This document shows positions 24,601-30,726 of a DNA stretch of 33,223 nucleotides, one piece after another; the first letter of the stretch is position 1, and each line of letters opens with the position of its first letter. The stretch comes from Nonomuraea basaltis (lineage in GTDB: Bacteria; Actinomycetota; Actinomycetes; Streptosporangiales; Streptosporangiaceae). The notes under the pieces are model-generated. The model saw only the letters and a list, made by a program, of their open reading frames with translations. It was not told the DNA's origin and searched no databases. The stretch lies in assembly GCF_005893125.1 (NCBI RefSeq), contig NZ_VCJS01000144.1:1-33223 (forward strand), written 5' to 3'. A program made the position numbers and the translations under genes.

Positions 24601-24863
24601 TGGCCGGGGCACTCACAGCCGAGGATCCACCACGCGCCGCACACCTGCTGGGCGTCGCCGCGGCGCTGCGCGAGTCGGTCGGCGCGCCCCTGCCACCGGC
24701 CGAACGAGGGGACGTGGACCGCATCACCGCGGCCCTGCGCGAGACTCTCGGGGATGCGTCGTTCACAGCCGCGTTCGAGCACGGCACGCAACTGAGTCCC
24801 GACCACGTGATCCATACATTCGAGCCCGGCGAGATCCCGACATTCCAGTACTTCGGCTACTGA
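21639..24863 (+). CDS. AfsR/SARP-type regulator: OmpR-like wHTH, BTAD, NB-ARC, TPR
   Basis: 1074 residues. Domains: OmpR/PhoB-type winged helix (about 1-95, RFGVLGPLAV, LIDDLWGE, LHSRVSQLRRVL); bacterial transcriptional activation domain (about 96-245, ending RLADELGLDPGPKL); NB-ARC STAND NTPase (about 260-560, Walker A GAAGVGKT at 293-300, Walker B LLLVLDNCEH around Asp382); and TPR-like helices to the end. This is the large SARP layout of AfsR-type activators, which integrate a signal through the ATPase and sensor repeats and switch on secondary-metabolite or catabolic genes. The GTG start is leaderless-like. It is divergent from the MDR/PPOx operon. A GC hairpin follows the stop. Confidence 0.93.
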   Translation: MRFGVLGPLAVWTTDGRPVRIPDAKVRALLADLLVYEGRLVSSDRLIDDLWGERLPRNPTGTLHSRVSQLRRVLESAESGGRGLVVSQPPGYLLRLEPEAVDAGRFASLVGRARAAVNVRERAKLLADALALWRGPAYADFADEDFARPVAARLEEEHLAALEEHAEARLALGEHGWLAGELGDLVARHPLRERLRALHMRALSRAGRQSEALESYADLRERLADELGLDPGPKLVAVHEAILRQDPALEGTAVAARQRTNLPAALAELIGREQAVSHVRTLLESGRLVTLTGAAGVGKTQLALKVARELEGGIPDGAWLVELAGLDRASGDSPASVAGVAASALGVRDDALRIRDEAGAAGDLLGRLADALRTRSLLLVLDNCEHVIESVAVAAEVLLRTAPGLRILATSQESLGLPGERLWAVPPLDLPDPAAEPEELRRFAAVELFVTRAAAAAPGFELGPANAAAVAAVCRRLDGIPLALELAAARVRALGVHELAARLDDRFRVLVAGRRGAPARQRTLRAMIDWSWELLSEPERVALRRLGVHADGCTLTAAEEVGSLDGTDGIDMLARLVDRSLVVMADGPDGPRYRLLESVRDYCLDRLREAGESDEIHHRHLRHYTGLAERAAPHLHGPDQRPWLERLDREWANLRAALDTTVRLADADAAARLVNALGWYWLLRGRLAEARRALDLALNVCDDARVAAWRTGVRLLMSDGTDADARAATSSHENIADMGARARAQWFLSYAHRGFTDLTVTSALLEQALDGFRELDDRWGVAAALSVRATIARARGDLAAAHRDALDSDELFKELGDRWGRVKATNTLAELAEIAGDYREAARLHREGLRMAEELSLWDEASFRLSGLGRIALLTGDLAAADAYHEQAMRLAAVQSNKVAEHFAEMGLALSARRRGEPELVESHLGKWVDWLRGVAGEPGLALALAELGFAAEQRGDAEAAVRLHLDGLASARKIGDPRAVALALEGLAGALTAEDPPRAAHLLGVAAALRESVGAPLPPAERGDVDRITAALRETLGDASFTAAFEHGTQLSPDHVIHTFEPGEIPTFQYFGY

Positions 24864-24886
24864 CTTGCTGGCCCCCTTGGCCCTGC

Positions 24887-24903
24887 GGCCGGTTCTCCCG
24901 GCC
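24887..24903 (+). terminator. Short hairpin after the SARP gene
   Basis: GGCCGG, TTCTC, CCGGCC: a perfect six-pair stem 24 nt after the stop codon, without a T run. It is a possible weak terminator. The rest of 24864-25097 shows no convincing gene. Confidence 0.3.
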
Positions 24904-25097
24904 TCCACGGCGGGTCGTTACTCCCGCGACTACTACGGAGCCTCCGCCCCACCCACAGCCATCAGTCGGCACGGACCTGCCCACCGCCGAACTGGCTGCC
25001 CCGGCGGCTCGGGCGACCGCGGATGGTTCCCACGTTCACCACGCAATCGATCGGTCAGGGAGGTGCCCAGCTCTACTCCGGCAGCATCGCGAGGGTA

Positions 25098-26021
25098 TCA
25101 ATCGCGAGACTTGAGGTCGAAGACCGCCTTTCCTGCCACGCGCCGGCCGCGCAGCGCCTCGGCCGCCTCGGCGAAGCTTTCCCAGGAGTCGCGCCAGCCG
25201 ATCTCGGGCACCAGGACGCCTCCAGCCGCGAGCCGTACCAGCTCGGCCAGGTCGGCGGCGGCTCCGAACTCGTTGACATAGGAAGCGAGCGTCCTGGTCG
25301 GGCCGACAGTGGCATACGGCGAGAAGACAGCAGGCTCTCCCGAGGTCCACCCGACGGACTGGAGGTTCCCGCCGGGAGCAAGGAGTCCCCAGGCCGTGAC
25401 CAGATGGGGTCCGCCGACCGTCTCCACGACGATGTCGACGGGCTCTTTGACGTCGTCCAGGCCCACGACCACCTCATCCGCGCCCGCCTTGGCAAGGCCG
25501 TCCCCTCGCGCCAGGGAGCCGACCGAGGCGACGACGTACGCCCCGGCGTGGGACGCGAGACGCACGGCGTACCGGCCCACACCGCCCGAGGCGCCGGTCA
25601 CCAGCACGCGCTTGCCGGGTCCGGCCGCGGCGGCCCGCAGCGAGCGGAGCGCGGCCAGGCCGGCTGTCGGCAGTGCGGCCGCCTCGGCCAGCCCAACACC
25701 GTTCGGGACTTGGGCCACCGCCGACACATCGACGGCCACCCGCTCCGCGAACGCCCCCTGTGCGAAGAGCACGACACGGGTTCCGACGGCAGGGCCGGAG
25801 CCGTCCGTCGCCGCCTGCAGGACGACCCCGGCCGCGTCGAGGCCCAGCGCTGCGCCGACGGGAACGCGTCCGGAGGTTGCGTCATTGATGTCGGCGTAGT
25901 TGAGCGAGGCGTACTGCGCGTCGATGAGCACCTGTCCGGGACCGGCGACTGGGTCGGCGATCTCCCCGAAGCCGATGCCTGCGGGGGCGGACGGGTCGAC
26001 GATGAGGGCACGCGTGGACAT
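25098..26021 (-). CDS. Zinc-free MDR oxidoreductase (quinone oxidoreductase-like)
   Basis: 307 residues from ATG 26021 with AGAGGAGAT upstream. The N-terminal GroES-like domain has DAQYASLNYADINDATSG; no structural zinc cysteines are visible. The NADPH-binding motif is VLVTGASGGVGRYAVRLASH, followed by GSLARGDGLAKAGADEVV. It fits the quinone oxidoreductase / NADP-dependent enoyl reductase branch. It is the second MDR enzyme in the window and not closely similar to the one at 20517. An inverted repeat lies 47 nt upstream of its start, suggesting control by a repressor; no regulator gene is left next to it. It is probably monocistronic. Confidence 0.9.
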   Translation of the reverse strand: MSTRALIVDPSAPAGIGFGEIADPVAGPGQVLIDAQYASLNYADINDATSGRVPVGAALGLDAAGVVLQAATDGSGPAVGTRVVLFAQGAFAERVAVDVSAVAQVPNGVGLAEAAALPTAGLAALRSLRAAAAGPGKRVLVTGASGGVGRYAVRLASHAGAYVVASVGSLARGDGLAKAGADEVVVGLDDVKEPVDIVVETVGGPHLVTAWGLLAPGGNLQSVGWTSGEPAVFSPYATVGPTRTLASYVNEFGAAADLAELVRLAAGGVLVPEIGWRDSWESFAEAAEALRGRRVAGKAVFDLKSRD

Positions 26022-26067
26022 CGAGATCTCCTCTGGTGGAAGGCGTGACAACAAGAAGGAAATTAGC

Positions 26068-26091
26068 AGATAGTTCCGTAAAAGACTATCT
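26068..26091. promoter_or_regulatory. Operator-like inverted repeat upstream of the MDR gene
   Basis: AGATAGT and ACTATCT are perfect 7-bp arms separated by 10 nt, in the AT-richest stretch of this part of the window. The spacing fits a winged-helix dimer (HxlR or MarR type). It is followed by relic DNA instead of a divergent regulator gene. Confidence 0.5.
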
Positions 26092-26375
26092 ACTTATCTA
26101 CTACTTCATCCTGGGTGGGCTGGACGCCGACCACGGTCAGCCGGCCGAGCGGCCTTCGTCCTGGGACGCTGATCCAGGCTCACGCTCCGCCGAGGAAGGT
26201 CACGCTGGACCAAACAAGGACTCCCGTACGAAGCGCTGGAAGAGGTCGCCAAAGCCACGGTTGCCCGGTTTCTCCTCGGAGGTCGGGAGCCAGCGGAGAG
26301 ATCGCCGAAGTCGTGCGCTCCTCGCCTCGGACGCGGCGGCCCGGCTGGATTCATGCCGCTTCCTCATCGCCCGTG

Positions 26376-26520
26376 GGTGGCCGCGAAGGCGTCGTGTGGA
26401 TCAACCGGATGATCGCGTGGCTCATCTCGCATTCGGCGGCGAGCCACTTCGCGAGGCTGACCTTCTGCTGGTTGCCGCCGGAGAGCTGGCCCGCGAGCTG
26501 GGACGGCGAAGACGGCATCG
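26376..26520 (-). pseudogene. Sugar ABC transporter ATPase fragment
   Basis: The minus strand reads QLAGQLSGGNQQKVSLAKWL followed by AAECE. LSGGNQQKV is the signature motif specific to monosaccharide-type ABC ATPases (RbsA/MglA/XylG family). The match stops where the Walker B motif should follow, and nothing recognisable precedes it. It is a fragment of about 45 codons inside a 630-nt stretch (26022-26651) that otherwise shows only the inverted repeat at 26068. Confidence 0.6.
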
Positions 26521-26651
26521 TGCGGCTGTATCGCGGCGGCGAGAACCACGCCGGTGACCGCAACCCGCAATTTCTTGACTTGACCTCGCCCTGGGCTGGG
26601 AGCCGCGATTTCTCACACGACATATTGCTCGGCGTTGGGCACACTCGTCCC

Positions 26652-27383
26652 ATGCACAACGGACGGCTCTTTACCATCGTCGGCGGGATCTTCGGTCTGA
26701 TCGGGCTGGTGCTGCTCTGCATCGGCGTCGGGCTGGCCGCCTCTACGGCGAGCTTCCTGACCTCGGCCAAACAGACCGACGGTACCGTGGTCGCGCTGAC
26801 CGCACGGACCACCACGACACGGAGTTCCGACGGCCGTGCCCGCAGCGACACGTCGTGGTACCCGACCGTGGAGTTCACCGTCGACGGTAGGCGGTACTCG
26901 TTTCAGAGCTCCACCGGCAGCAACCCACCGTCCTACAAGAAGGGCGAAAGCGTACCCGTCGCCTACGACCCGGCCGATCCGTCCAACGGTCGGATTGCGT
27001 CGGTCTGGTCAGCGTTCCTGGCTCCGCTGATCGTCGGCGGGCTGGGCGTGGTGTTCACGCCGATTGGTGCGGTCTTGTTCGTCAAGGGACGACGGATTAC
27101 TCGGCTGCGAGCCTGGCTATGGGAGCAGGGCCAGCAGGTGTGGGCGGAGATCGAGCATGTGGGACGCGACTTCGCCGTGCGGGTGAACAACCGACATCCC
27201 TACGTTGTCCATGCGATGTGGCAGGATGAGCGGACGGGCCGGACATACACCGCAGCCAGTGACTACCTCCGCGACGACCCTGGCCCTCGTCTGCAGGGCC
27301 AGACCCGCGTTCTCGTGCTGTACGACGCTGCCGACCCGGAGCGCAACCTGGTCGACCTGGACGCGCGCCCATCCCATTCCTAG
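26652..27383 (+). CDS. DUF3592 family membrane protein
   Basis: 243 residues from ATG 26652; the open frame extends far upstream but that part is non-homologous relic DNA. Residues 5-32 form a membrane helix (VGGIFGLIGLVLLCIGVGLA). A beta-rich domain follows with TDGTVVALTAR, YPTVEFTVDGRRYSF and VPVAYDPADPSNGRI, the DUF3592 pattern. A second helix (LAPLIVGGLGVVFTPIGAVLF) is followed by a second, similar beta domain ending in VLVLYDAADPERNLVDLD. There are thus two DUF3592-like units with a membrane segment before each. Function is unknown. No ribosome binding site is evident. A stem-loop follows directly. Confidence 0.8.
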   Translation: MHNGRLFTIVGGIFGLIGLVLLCIGVGLAASTASFLTSAKQTDGTVVALTARTTTTRSSDGRARSDTSWYPTVEFTVDGRRYSFQSSTGSNPPSYKKGESVPVAYDPADPSNGRIASVWSAFLAPLIVGGLGVVFTPIGAVLFVKGRRITRLRAWLWEQGQQVWAEIEHVGRDFAVRVNNRHPYVVHAMWQDERTGRTYTAASDYLRDDPGPRLQGQTRVLVLYDAADPERNLVDLDARPSHS

Positions 27384-27414
27384 CGGCCCCGTGGCTGAAA
27401 CAACGGAGGCCGCT
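27382..27414 (+). terminator. Hairpin after the DUF3592 gene
   Basis: AGCGGCC and GGCCGCT are perfect 7-bp arms, with an inner CGT/ACG match, starting at the stop codon. There is no T run. It is plausibly an actinobacterial-type terminator. Confidence 0.45.
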
Positions 27415-27524
27415 GGGGGTAAGCCGTTGCGACCGGCTGGGGAGGAGCCTTCCCCGTACCCGGCCTTCGTCCGGGGGTGACAGGGGCTGAGGGGCGCCGA
27501 GTGGCCGATCCTGCTCGCCGCCTG

Positions 27525-27665
27525 GGATCATGTTTAGTGATCTTGTCCATGGTGTACGCCGTCACCTGGCGCCTGCTGTCTTTGCCCGCACTTGTGCTAC
27601 GCCGCGATGTCTCCAAGGAGGCAGAACTGCTGGTGCTTCGACATCAGAGGGTTGCGGCTCAGGCG
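27525..27665 (+). pseudogene. Integrase-core transposase N-terminal fragment
   Basis: The sequence reads LSMVYAVTWRLLSLPALVLR then RDVSKEAELLVLRHQ, the opening of a widespread actinobacterial DDE integrase-core transposase family (xxASKDxELLVLRHExxVLRR). The frame diverges right after and no catalytic core is present. It is a relic of an insertion element. Confidence 0.55.
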
Positions 27666-27687
27666 CAGCTACGACAGTCCAGCGGCC

Positions 27688-27840
27688 GACAAGGCTGAGC
27701 TCTACGCCCAGATTGGGCTGCGGCTCACGTACAGGCCCCAGAAACAACTCGTGGAGGCTCAGGTTGTCCCTGGCCCCCACGTGTGCAAAAGGTACGTGTC
27801 CGAGGAGGGACTTGAACCAATGCACATACCTTCACCCTGA
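27688..27840 (+). pseudogene. Site-specific recombinase C-terminal tail
   Basis: AELYAQIGLRLTYRPQKQLV, EAQVVPGPHVCKRYVSEEGL and EP match the very end of actinobacterial site-specific (serine-type) recombinases, whose last residues are often encoded by the host tRNA sequence at the attachment site. The catalytic domain is gone. It lies just upstream of a DUF2637 gene, as in integrative elements. The fragment's in-frame stop is at 27838. Confidence 0.5.
27796..27819 (-). other. tRNA 3'-end-like sequence (possible attachment site)
   Basis: On the minus strand this 24-nt stretch begins TGGTTCAAGTCCCTC and ends CTCGGACAC, which looks like the T loop, 3' T stem and 3' acceptor strand of a tRNA (leucine-type by memory). 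The 5' half of a tRNA is not present. It overlaps the last codons of the recombinase fragment, the typical position of an att core. Confidence 0.4.
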
Positions 27841-27875
27841 CCAAGAAGTTCCTGCTCGGGCAAGGGTGAGCGGTG

Positions 27876-28403
27876 ATGACACGTCACTCGGTGGAGCGGC
27901 GGATCAAGGTCATCACGATGGCGAGCGTGCTGCTCGTGGCGCTCGTGGCGGCGGTGGTGTCGTTTCGCCACATGCACGAGTTGGCTCGGTGGCATGGAGA
28001 AGATGCGCTGGCGGCGGCGCTCATCCCGCTGTCCGTGGACGGCACGATCGTCGCGGCCTCGATGTCGCTTCTCTCCTCCAGCCGCTATGGGCGTAGAGGA
28101 GGGGTGATCCCCTGGACTTTGCTGGTGGTGAGCAGCCTCGCCAGCCTCGGAGCAAATGTGGCAGTCGCGGAGCCGTCCTTGATCGGCCGTGTGATCGCGG
28201 CCTGGCCAAGCTTCGCCTTGATCGGGGCGTACGAGATGCTGATGTGCCAGGTCCGCCAATCCCCTGCCAGCGTTGCGTCTTCGGTTCGCCGCGGTGGGGG
28301 CGGCTGGTCAAGAAGGCGGGGTTGGCAGGCGAATTCGGGTGACTACTGGCGGCCAGATGGCGTCTCTGGCGCTCGCTCGATGATCGCGTGGTGCTGGACG
28401 TGA
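27876..28403 (+). CDS. DUF2637 (SpdB-like) membrane protein, C-terminus probably altered
   Basis: 175 residues from ATG 27876 (GTG 27873 is also possible; weak GGGTGAG upstream). Residues 15-115 are a clean DUF2637 domain with four helices: RIKVITMASVLLVALVAAVV, ALAAALIPLSVDGTIVAASM, WTLLVVSSLASLGANVAVAE and IAAWPSFALIGAYEMLM. DUF2637/SpdB proteins belong to actinomycete conjugative plasmids and integrative elements, where they help spread DNA between hyphal compartments. After about residue 125 the sequence becomes Arg/Gly/Trp-rich and unlike the family, so a frameshift or recombination has probably replaced the tail. The 119 nt after the stop hold nothing recognisable. Confidence 0.7.
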   Translation: MTRHSVERRIKVITMASVLLVALVAAVVSFRHMHELARWHGEDALAAALIPLSVDGTIVAASMSLLSSSRYGRRGGVIPWTLLVVSSLASLGANVAVAEPSLIGRVIAAWPSFALIGAYEMLMCQVRQSPASVASSVRRGGGGWSRRRGWQANSGDYWRPDGVSGARSMIAWCWT

Positions 28404-28522
28404 TGAGCAGGCTGCCCGTCCTCTGCTATCGCGCGCGGAACGCGTGCACGTCCGGAAACAGGTGACGTAGGCGGATCAGGTCGGCCCTGGAGAGACGATT
28501 ACGAGCTGCGCGCCGTCGGCGG

Positions 28523-29854
28523 TCAGGCCGGGCTTCGAGGGACGGTTGCGGGCTGGGGACCGTCGACGTTCCTGAGGTTCTCCTCCTCGGTGAGGGCGAC
28601 CCTGGCCATCGCCACCCGCAGGATCGGCGGTGCCATGAGCGAGGTGACGACCGCGACGAGGATGATGATCGTGTACGTCTCCAGGTTCAGGACACCGAGC
28701 CGCAGGCCGACCATGGCGACGATGACCTCGATGACGCCGCGGGCGTTCATCCCCGCGCCCAGCGCGAGCGCCTCCCAGGAGGTGAGCCGGCTGAGCCGGG
28801 CTCCGAGGAAGGCCCCGGCGAACTTTCCGACGATGGCGACGGTCAGCACCAGGAGGCCCGCGCCGAGGATCTCGGGTCTGGCCAGGGCGGTCATGTCCAT
28901 GCGCAGCCCTGCGGTGGCGAAGAACACGGGGGCGAGCACGGCCAGGACGACGGTGCGCAGCGGGGCGAGCCCGGCGGGGTCGGGTTTGCCCCAGGCGCCG
29001 ATGAGGATGCCCATCACGAAGGCGCCGAAGACGGCCTCCAGGCCCAGCGCGTGGGTGCCCGCGGCGGACAGCAGGACGAGCACCACCGTGACGGCGGTGA
29101 CGGTGGAGGGCGTGCGTACCCGCCGGTAGAGCCGGGCGACCAGCGGCTTGCCGACGAGTGCCGCGAAGAGGAGCACCACGAGCACGTACGCGATCGAGAG
29201 CACCACGTTCTGCGTGGCCAGCCCGGTCGTGGCCATGACCGAGACGATCGACAGCATCACCCAGCCGAACACGTCGTCCACCATTCCGGCGACTAGGGTG
29301 AGCTGACCGATGTTGCGGTGCAGCAGGTTCATGTCGAACAGGGTCTTGGCGATGACCGGGATGGCGCTCACGCACATGGCCACCCCCAGGAAGAGCGCGA
29401 ACACCGTACGGTCCGGGCTGCCGGCGGCCAGCGGCGAGGGCAGCAGCCCGGTGCCGATGCCCAGCGCGAACGGGATGACCAGGCCGAACAGGCTGACCTT
29501 GGCGGCCGTAGCGCCCCGCCTGCGCACCAGCCCGAGATCCAGATGGCTGCCGGTGATCCCCACCAGCAGCAGCACGCCGAGCTGGCCGACCGCGTCCAGC
29601 AGGTGGAACTGCTCCGCGTCGCGTGGCAGCAGCCAGGCGGCCAGGGCGGGGGCGGCGTGCTGGAGGAGCGACGGGCCCAGGATGACGCCGGCGCACAGCT
29701 CGCCGACCACGGCAGGCATCTTCCACCGTACGGCGAGCCTGCCGAGCGCCACGGCGACAAGGAGCAGCACTCCGACCTGGAGCAGGAACACCAGCAGCAG
29801 GTGGGTGCCGAGCGGCGGGACCGGCGGGGTCACCACGATGGATGAGTTGGTCAC
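28523..29854 (-). CDS. CPA2-type cation/proton antiporter
   Basis: 443 residues from a GTG start at 29854 (GAAAGG upstream), with about twelve membrane helices. VVGELCAGVILGPSLL is the conserved first-helix region, MVDDVFGWVMLSIV carries the Asp-Asp ion-binding pair typical of CPA2 (KefB/NapA-like) antiporters, and GLEAVFGAFVMGILIG and MNARGVIEVIVAMVG are family motifs. No TrkA-N domain is attached. It exchanges Na+ or K+ for H+ across the membrane. It is divergent from the NTR-repeat precursor gene with a 280-nt intergenic region, so the two may share regulation; a role in self-protection is speculation. Confidence 0.92.
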   Translation of the reverse strand: MTNSSIVVTPPVPPLGTHLLLVFLLQVGVLLLVAVALGRLAVRWKMPAVVGELCAGVILGPSLLQHAAPALAAWLLPRDAEQFHLLDAVGQLGVLLLVGITGSHLDLGLVRRRGATAAKVSLFGLVIPFALGIGTGLLPSPLAAGSPDRTVFALFLGVAMCVSAIPVIAKTLFDMNLLHRNIGQLTLVAGMVDDVFGWVMLSIVSVMATTGLATQNVVLSIAYVLVVLLFAALVGKPLVARLYRRVRTPSTVTAVTVVLVLLSAAGTHALGLEAVFGAFVMGILIGAWGKPDPAGLAPLRTVVLAVLAPVFFATAGLRMDMTALARPEILGAGLLVLTVAIVGKFAGAFLGARLSRLTSWEALALGAGMNARGVIEVIVAMVGLRLGVLNLETYTIIILVAVVTSLMAPPILRVAMARVALTEEENLRNVDGPQPATVPRSPA

Positions 29855-30118
29855 AGTGCTGCCTTTCTCGCGTCATCGGACTTGCCCGGCTCGCGGCGCG
29901 TGCGCAGGCTGCGGGTCACCGCACGTTCGCGTGAATCCCCCGAATGCCCTTCGTGCGCTCCCGGCGCCCGAGGACAGAGCTCCGGGGTCTGCGAAGTGAT
30001 ACGCCCGGGACGGCGCCGGGGATGACGGTACTTTTCCGCACGTCGGCGGTGCGGGCGGGACTGCAACGGATCTGCAATGGCCGCTGGGAGCATCTGGATT
30101 GACCAAGAAGACGAGCCC

Positions 30119-30124
30119 AGGAGG
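30119..30124 (+). promoter_or_regulatory. Ribosome binding site deciding the precursor start
   Basis: AGGAGG lies 10 nt before ATG 30135. An in-frame TTG at 30099 would place this site inside the coding sequence and has nothing comparable upstream, so ATG 30135 is the start. The rest of 29855-30118 shows no gene and no strong repeat. Confidence 0.7.
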
Positions 30125-30134
30125 GACCGGTCAC

Positions 30135-30677
30135 ATGTCAGAACTCACCCAGTGGCAAGCCGAGGAGGTCGTCGCCGCCTGGCGCGCCGGGCAGCAGACG
30201 GCCCAGGGGTTCGACGAACTGATCAACCCGGCCGGACCGCTGTTCGGCGCCGGCGAGGACGACCTCACCTTCGAGTCGGTCACCTCGGGTAACACCCGGA
30301 GTGCGGACAACACTCGGAGCCTGGCCAACACGCGTACTGCCAACACGCGTGAGATCAACACGCGTGACATCAACACGCGTGCGGCCAACACGCGCGACAT
30401 CAACACGCGCGCGGCCAACACCCGTGACATCAACACCCGCGCGGCCAACACCCGTCAGATCAACACGCGCGCGGCCAACACCCGTGACATCAACACCCGC
30501 GCCGCCAACACGCGTCAGATCAACACGCGCACCGTCAATACCCGCACCGTCAACACGCGGGAGCTCGCGAACACGCGCGCCCTGGCGAACACGCGCAGCA
30601 TGGCGAACACTCGCACCAACACCCGCACCTTCGGCAACACCCGTACCGTCCAGTTCGAGATGACAGCGGTCTCCTAG
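30135..30677 (+). CDS. NTR-repeat RiPP precursor candidate, 180 aa, Cys-free
   Basis: Residues 1-52 form a leader-like region: an amphipathic helix (LTQWQAEEVVAAWRAGQQTA) and an acidic linker (FDELINPAGPLFGAGEDDLT). Residues 53-170 contain 23 copies of Asn-Thr-Arg. From N65 to N140 the copies are exactly five residues apart (16 in register), with AA, DI, QI, EI, TA or TV as the spacer; at the ends the spacing is 4-6. A short tail, TVQFEMTAVS, follows. There is no Cys anywhere. The next gene, 49 nt downstream, is a LanM, whose substrates are Ser/Thr-rich peptides with N-terminal leaders, so this is probably its substrate, with the repeat Thr as target. I know of no named family for it. Alternatively it is a structural pentapeptide-repeat protein. 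Confidence 0.85.
   Translation: MSELTQWQAEEVVAAWRAGQQTAQGFDELINPAGPLFGAGEDDLTFESVTSGNTRSADNTRSLANTRTANTREINTRDINTRAANTRDINTRAANTRDINTRAANTRQINTRAANTRDINTRAANTRQINTRTVNTRTVNTRELANTRALANTRSMANTRTNTRTFGNTRTVQFEMTAVS
30291..30644 (+). repeat. Tandem 15/30-bp repeat encoding NTRxx pentads
   Basis: The array encodes 23 Asn-Thr-Arg units. The core (30357-30530) is a 30-bp higher-order repeat, one NTR-AA unit plus one NTR-(D/Q)I unit, in five to six near-identical copies. AAC is used for almost every Asn, with ACG or ACC for Thr and CGT or CGC for Arg. The nearly identical DNA units indicate recent expansion by slippage or unequal crossing-over; the outer units are more diverged and have irregular spacing. 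Confidence 0.95.
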
Positions 30678-30726
30678 CCGTGAACATTTCCGACCGGACA
30701 TATCTGCACACACGGGTAACGACACC

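Noticed and set aside
24864..25097. Small gene after the SARP regulator (frame with TDLPTAELAAPAARAT)
   Set aside because: No start with a ribosome binding site, no recognised family, and the frame is an extension of an antisense frame of the SARP gene.
25098..26021. Zinc-containing alcohol dehydrogenase
   Set aside because: The catalytic and structural zinc Cys/His residues are not present; the protein fits zinc-free quinone-oxidoreductase-like MDR enzymes.
27895..28259. Long minus-strand open frame opposite the DUF2637 gene
   Set aside because: It is Arg/His-rich with no family resemblance, while the plus strand encodes clear membrane helices; a GC-bias shadow.
30135..30290. Class II double-glycine leader cleavage site
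   Set aside because: There is no GG or GA after an EL-type motif in the usual context; the only near match (GAG at 38-40) lies 12 residues before the first repeat, so no cleavage site is called.
30291..30644. CRISPR array interpretation of the tandem repeats
   Set aside because: The units are 15/30 bp, contiguous and in frame with coding sense, with no unique spacers.
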